Part shown: one piece after another, positions 60,758 through 64,000 of the stretch
Position numbering within the stretch: the first letter of the stretch is position 1
Layout of the letters: the number at the start of each line of letters is the position of its first letter
Source of the DNA: Oxytricha trifallax
Lineage: Eukaryota > Ciliophora > Spirotrichea > Sporadotrichida > Oxytrichidae
Assembly: GCA_000711775.1 (NCBI GenBank)
Contig: ARYC01000357.1
Coordinates: 1-64,000 of the forward strand
Direction: 5' to 3'
Length of the DNA: 64,000 bases
The notes under the pieces: model-generated
Told to the model about the DNA's origin: nothing
The model's database searches: none
The model's input: the letters and a program-made list of their open reading frames with translations, nothing else
Position numbers and translations under genes: made by a program

Positions 60758-61900
60758 TCAAGAGTCTCCTGATAGTTGAAGTCCGCAAAATTAATTTGGC
60801 AAATGATTGCAATTTATACTTTTGTTATTCTCATTTGATAATTTATTAATTGCTTTAGTGCTTAAATAATCTTTCTTCTTTATAATATATCTTTTAATCA
60901 TCTTTCTGAACATGACTATTTGAACACTTTCAATAGAGTTTTTTATGATTTTAGAGTGTTGAGGTTCTCTCACCTTGAAATTATGCGCAATAAACTCCTT
61001 CCTGTACGCTTTCTTAATAAAAGAAAACATCTCCTATAAATGCATTAAAATTCCGAGGAGTATTAGAAGTTGAACAAGCATCTTTTATTTGCTATCTTGA
61101 AGTTATTTTTTAAACTATTTTGCTATGGTAACTCCTCAAGTTGTCCCAAAATATGAAAAAACCATCGTTTTTATTTTAAAGCTGAAGGTAGTTTTTTGCG
61201 TCGTCCAGGTTGATTTACTAGAGCTTTGTGTAGTAATCCTCAAGTCCAACTTCCCTGTTTACAGCCACTATTTATACAAATGTCTTATGTCTGAGTCCCT
61301 CCTTGTGAACTATTTAGTTCTTGTCCTTTCTTACCCATGAACGCTGCGAAACGATGTATGGTTTAAAATTGACTTCATCTACATATATTATTTTCTTGCT
61401 TTGATCTATCATTCTTAAAGCTAAGAGAACCTTTCAATTATGATTTATTTTATGTATTACTACTTGTTTTTATTAAATTTTTAAGTGTATCTCATGACTT
61501 TGTTTTGCTTGTAAATGTATTAAAGTTGAGAAAGCGTAATACATTAGGTAGGGTAGAGTCTTTGAAAAGTTTAGCTCTGGAATCGAGAGAAATTTTTTTT
61601 TTTGCGTTTAAAGTTTCTTATGCAATAAGAAATTCTTTAATTGATTGTGTTTTTTGGTATTTTTTTGTATTTTTTACTTTATTAGGAACTAAATATATCG
61701 TTTAACCCCTATCTCTTCAGCTTGCATGCAGTTTGAACAAATCTCAGTGAAACATTTAAAGCCTTGGTAATATTAATGAGAGTAAGAATCAGTTTAGAAT
61801 GCATTACTGGATATATGGTTCCATAGTGAAACAACAATACATTCTATAAGATTCACTTCTTGTAAGATGGATTTGTAATGCTTTTCATTGCGAAGAGTTT
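60758..61900 (-). pseudogene. Second DDE transposase (IS630/Tc1-like), frameshifted
   Basis: Read on the minus strand. IIYVDEVNFKPYIVSQRSW (first Asp, about 61340-61390), then FIFWDNLRSYHSK (second Asp, about 61125-61160), then a YSSEFQ-type motif with the third acidic residue recovered in a neighbouring frame next to MFSFIKKAYRKEF (about 60990-61040). The C-terminus is basic and ends at TGA 60758-60760. The order and spacing are those of the IS630/Tc1 family and differ in sequence from the TBE transposase at the left edge. No C4A4-type terminus was found nearby. N-terminal helix-turn-helix parts (to about 61900) are hard to follow. Confidence 0.7.
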
Positions 61901-61949
61901 ATTTGTCTTATATCTATTTAAATATTAAATATTCCTTATTTTAAATTAT

Positions 61950-63430
61950 GATTAATATTTTTGATTAATATTCATCCATAAATTGTATTAAATACCCATA
62001 CATTTATTATAGTTTTTCTCAATCTATTCAAGAAAAGAATATTATACATCTATAAAACATGATTTGTTAAAGTTAAAAGTATCTATTTACAACTTCAAGT
62101 TAAGTAATGTGCACTGACCATATAAAAATAACTGGATCATCGAAAAAGTTAAATTAAACTGAAGCATTATGAGGTCAAAATAAACACCAAATATATCTCG
62201 AAATCAATTAATCCTCTTCAAATAATAAATTAATTTATTCTAGTACTTATTTATTTTTTAATAAGTTATAAGCATATCTCAAAGTATAATATTTATGGAT
62301 TTTATTTATTTTTTTGCATAACTATGTAAAAATTTCTAATAAAAATTATAGTAATTTGTAATTTTATTAAAATTATCTAGGAACTCAACAATTTAAATTC
62401 GATTTTTGCTAATCAATTTGATCATGAAATAGACATCATCCTCTTTTAAATATATTTTAAATTGATTATTAAGAAGATAAGAAATTACCATTAACTTACA
62501 AGTATAAGACATTTTGAAAAATCAATTTTATTTTGTTACTTATGGAAACTCAATATTAAAGGTTTCTACTTTCTAAAATTATGCTTCCTTCTTTTTATTC
62601 TCATTTAACTTTTGAATAAAATTTCATATATACAATTAAAATTATTATCTAAAGTTATAATTAATTTATTTATATAAATCACTTAAATGAATGCTATTGT
62701 TATTATCAAAGTCTTGAAGTATATTTCTTTATGGTATTTAAATACCTTTACAATAATGAATTATCTCGGTATTGGAATAATTCATAGTATCAAATATAAA
62801 TTATAATGCAGCATAACTTAAATGTTTATTGGTAAAATATTGCTTAATTTGAGTTTAATATTATACATATATTCATATATCTATGAATATATAAATAACA
62901 TTAAACTTATAAAATTTTATATTTTGCCTAAATATTGCTAAATACAAAATAATAAGAAATATTAAAAATACAAAAAACAATCACTAATTGATAATTGTAG
63001 ATAATATGGTAATAACAAAAAATGTCTAAGTATAAAGAGCATCCTTACAACTTATATTTGTAAAAAACATACTGATCATTATTACTACTATAATTAATTT
63101 TTATTTATTTATATTTTATAAAATCATTCTATTTGAACGAAGCAGGCTTTAATATTTATGAATAATGTATATTTTTAGAGGCAAAGAATTATTATTGTCC
63201 CATCTGTTTGTAATGCTTTCTTCTTAATATGAGCTTAAAATTATTTTTTTCGCGAACTTCCTAAAATTTTATAATATTTTCTCATCTTTTTGTGTATTTA
63301 ACTAAAAATCTTTCAACAAAATGATTTATTAAAATTGAAGTAAAATTTGTAATTTGCATTAATGTAATATTTATTTAATTAAATAAAATGTTCCTCTAGC
63401 TATCTTTTCAACTTTTTAAGTTAGGTAAAT
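61950..63430. other. AT-rich spacer, nothing recognised
   Basis: No conserved motif, repeat boundary or RNA gene seen. The terminal repeat of the neighbouring transposase element would be expected on this side but could not be identified by eye. Confidence 0.4.
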
Positions 63431-63439
63431 TGCTATAGT

Positions 63440-64000
63440 CTTAAGATAAATAATTTAGAACTTAGGTTTCATGTCTTTCAAATATGTGGTCTCTCCTTGC
63501 ATAAGTTGCAAGCTCTAGAATTTCCTAACTTTTCTTTTGCAACTCAAAAAATTTAGGTCCAAGTAAAGCCTCAACTATGATGAAAATTATCGAAATATGT
63601 CCTGTCTCACATCACCAGAGTCAATTTCTATATAGATCAAAAGGATGCTAGTAAATAGTCACCTTCAACTAGGGAACGAAACATCTTTATCAAATAAAAG
63701 AGGAATACCTATCATCTATGAGGATTTACTAGTTTGTATCATCACTGAGTATTCACACATTCTTTGGAATTAAATATCGGTGGACGATTCTTTGTGAGTG
63801 AAGCTCTTCAATTGTATTTATTAAGCCTTTGATAGACTTTACTATTGAGCTTTTATTCAATGCATATTTAAGCTCCGTAGCCAATGAATACTTAAATTTT
63901 CTTTGTTTTAAATGAACTCCTTCTTCACCTCAATAAATCGCTTGATAACCTTCCTAAAGTTTGCTCATTTTTAAATTGTGTAAATGAGCCATAATTTTGA
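63440..64000 (-). pseudogene. Protein-kinase-like catalytic-loop relic, partial
   Basis: Entering from the right edge, the minus-strand reading gives GLINTIEELHSQRIVHRYLI followed by PKNV (about 63755-63820). This corresponds to the kinase catalytic loop H-R-D-L-K-P-x-N, with D replaced by Y and K by I. Further down, QHPFDLYRN and DVRQDIF resemble the activation-segment end (P-E) and the D-x-W/F-S region. In-frame TGAs interrupt it. As with the relic at 5.1-6.1 kb it may derive from the kinase-bearing ORF known in TBE transposons, or from a cellular kinase gene. Confidence 0.5.

Overview
The window looks like germline (micronuclear) DNA of a spirotrichous ciliate of the Oxytricha/Sterkiella/Stylonychia type. 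It is very AT-rich. Every recognisable protein reads through TAA and TAG where relatives carry Gln and stops only at TGA, which is the standard ciliate code. At 1345-1361 a transposon ends in two copies of the spirotrich telomere repeat G4T4, the hallmark of the telomere-bearing elements (TBE) known from Oxytricha germline DNA. The species itself is inferred, not proven. No ordinary, intact cellular gene could be recognised; most of the window is transposons, their decayed copies and AT-rich spacer.

Layout. 1-1361: right end of a TBE with a frameshifted DDE transposase and the end of a convergent ORF. 1.4-9.2 kb: AT-rich DNA with a broken protein-kinase-like segment (about 5.1-6.1 kb), a GC-rich hairpin (7.05-7.2 kb) and a tRNA-like sequence (8.4 kb). 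9.24-9.83 kb: 5'-truncated LINE tail. 12.75-13.25 kb: small G10-ended inverted-repeat element. 13.4-14.0 kb: coding-like relic. 14.75-15.17 kb: palindromic MITE. 16.1-16.45 kb: clean 119-codon ORF. 17.4-24.1 kb: LINE 1 (minus), interrupted by a 1.45 kb element. 24.4-29.64 kb: LINE 2 (plus), head-to-head with LINE 1. 29.6-31.5 kb: two coding islands of unknown product. 35.2-35.55 kb: tRNA-headed SINE-like unit. 37.3-44.6 kb: eroded LINE 5 (minus) split by about 5 kb of DNA that includes a 2.2 kb element with ACGT-repeat termini. 45-47 kb: coding-like relic. 47.3-49.4 kb: relic LINE 6 (plus). 52.66-60.07 kb: LINE 3 (minus), its reverse transcriptase split by DNA holding a 1.53 kb foldback. 60.76-61.9 kb: second DDE transposase, not TBE-like at its ends. 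63.4-64 kb: second kinase-like relic.

The best-supported system is the LINE family. Each long copy carries an AP-endonuclease/reverse-transcriptase ORF followed, unusually, by a second conserved ORF ('ORF-X') on the 3' side. A near-identical leader stands in front of both ORFs, and three copies share a 3' terminus that runs into tetranucleotide repeats. A SINE-like unit ends in a similar way. Three structurally different inverted-repeat elements all have 8-bp target-site duplications. All identifications come from reading the sequence; none was checked by database search.
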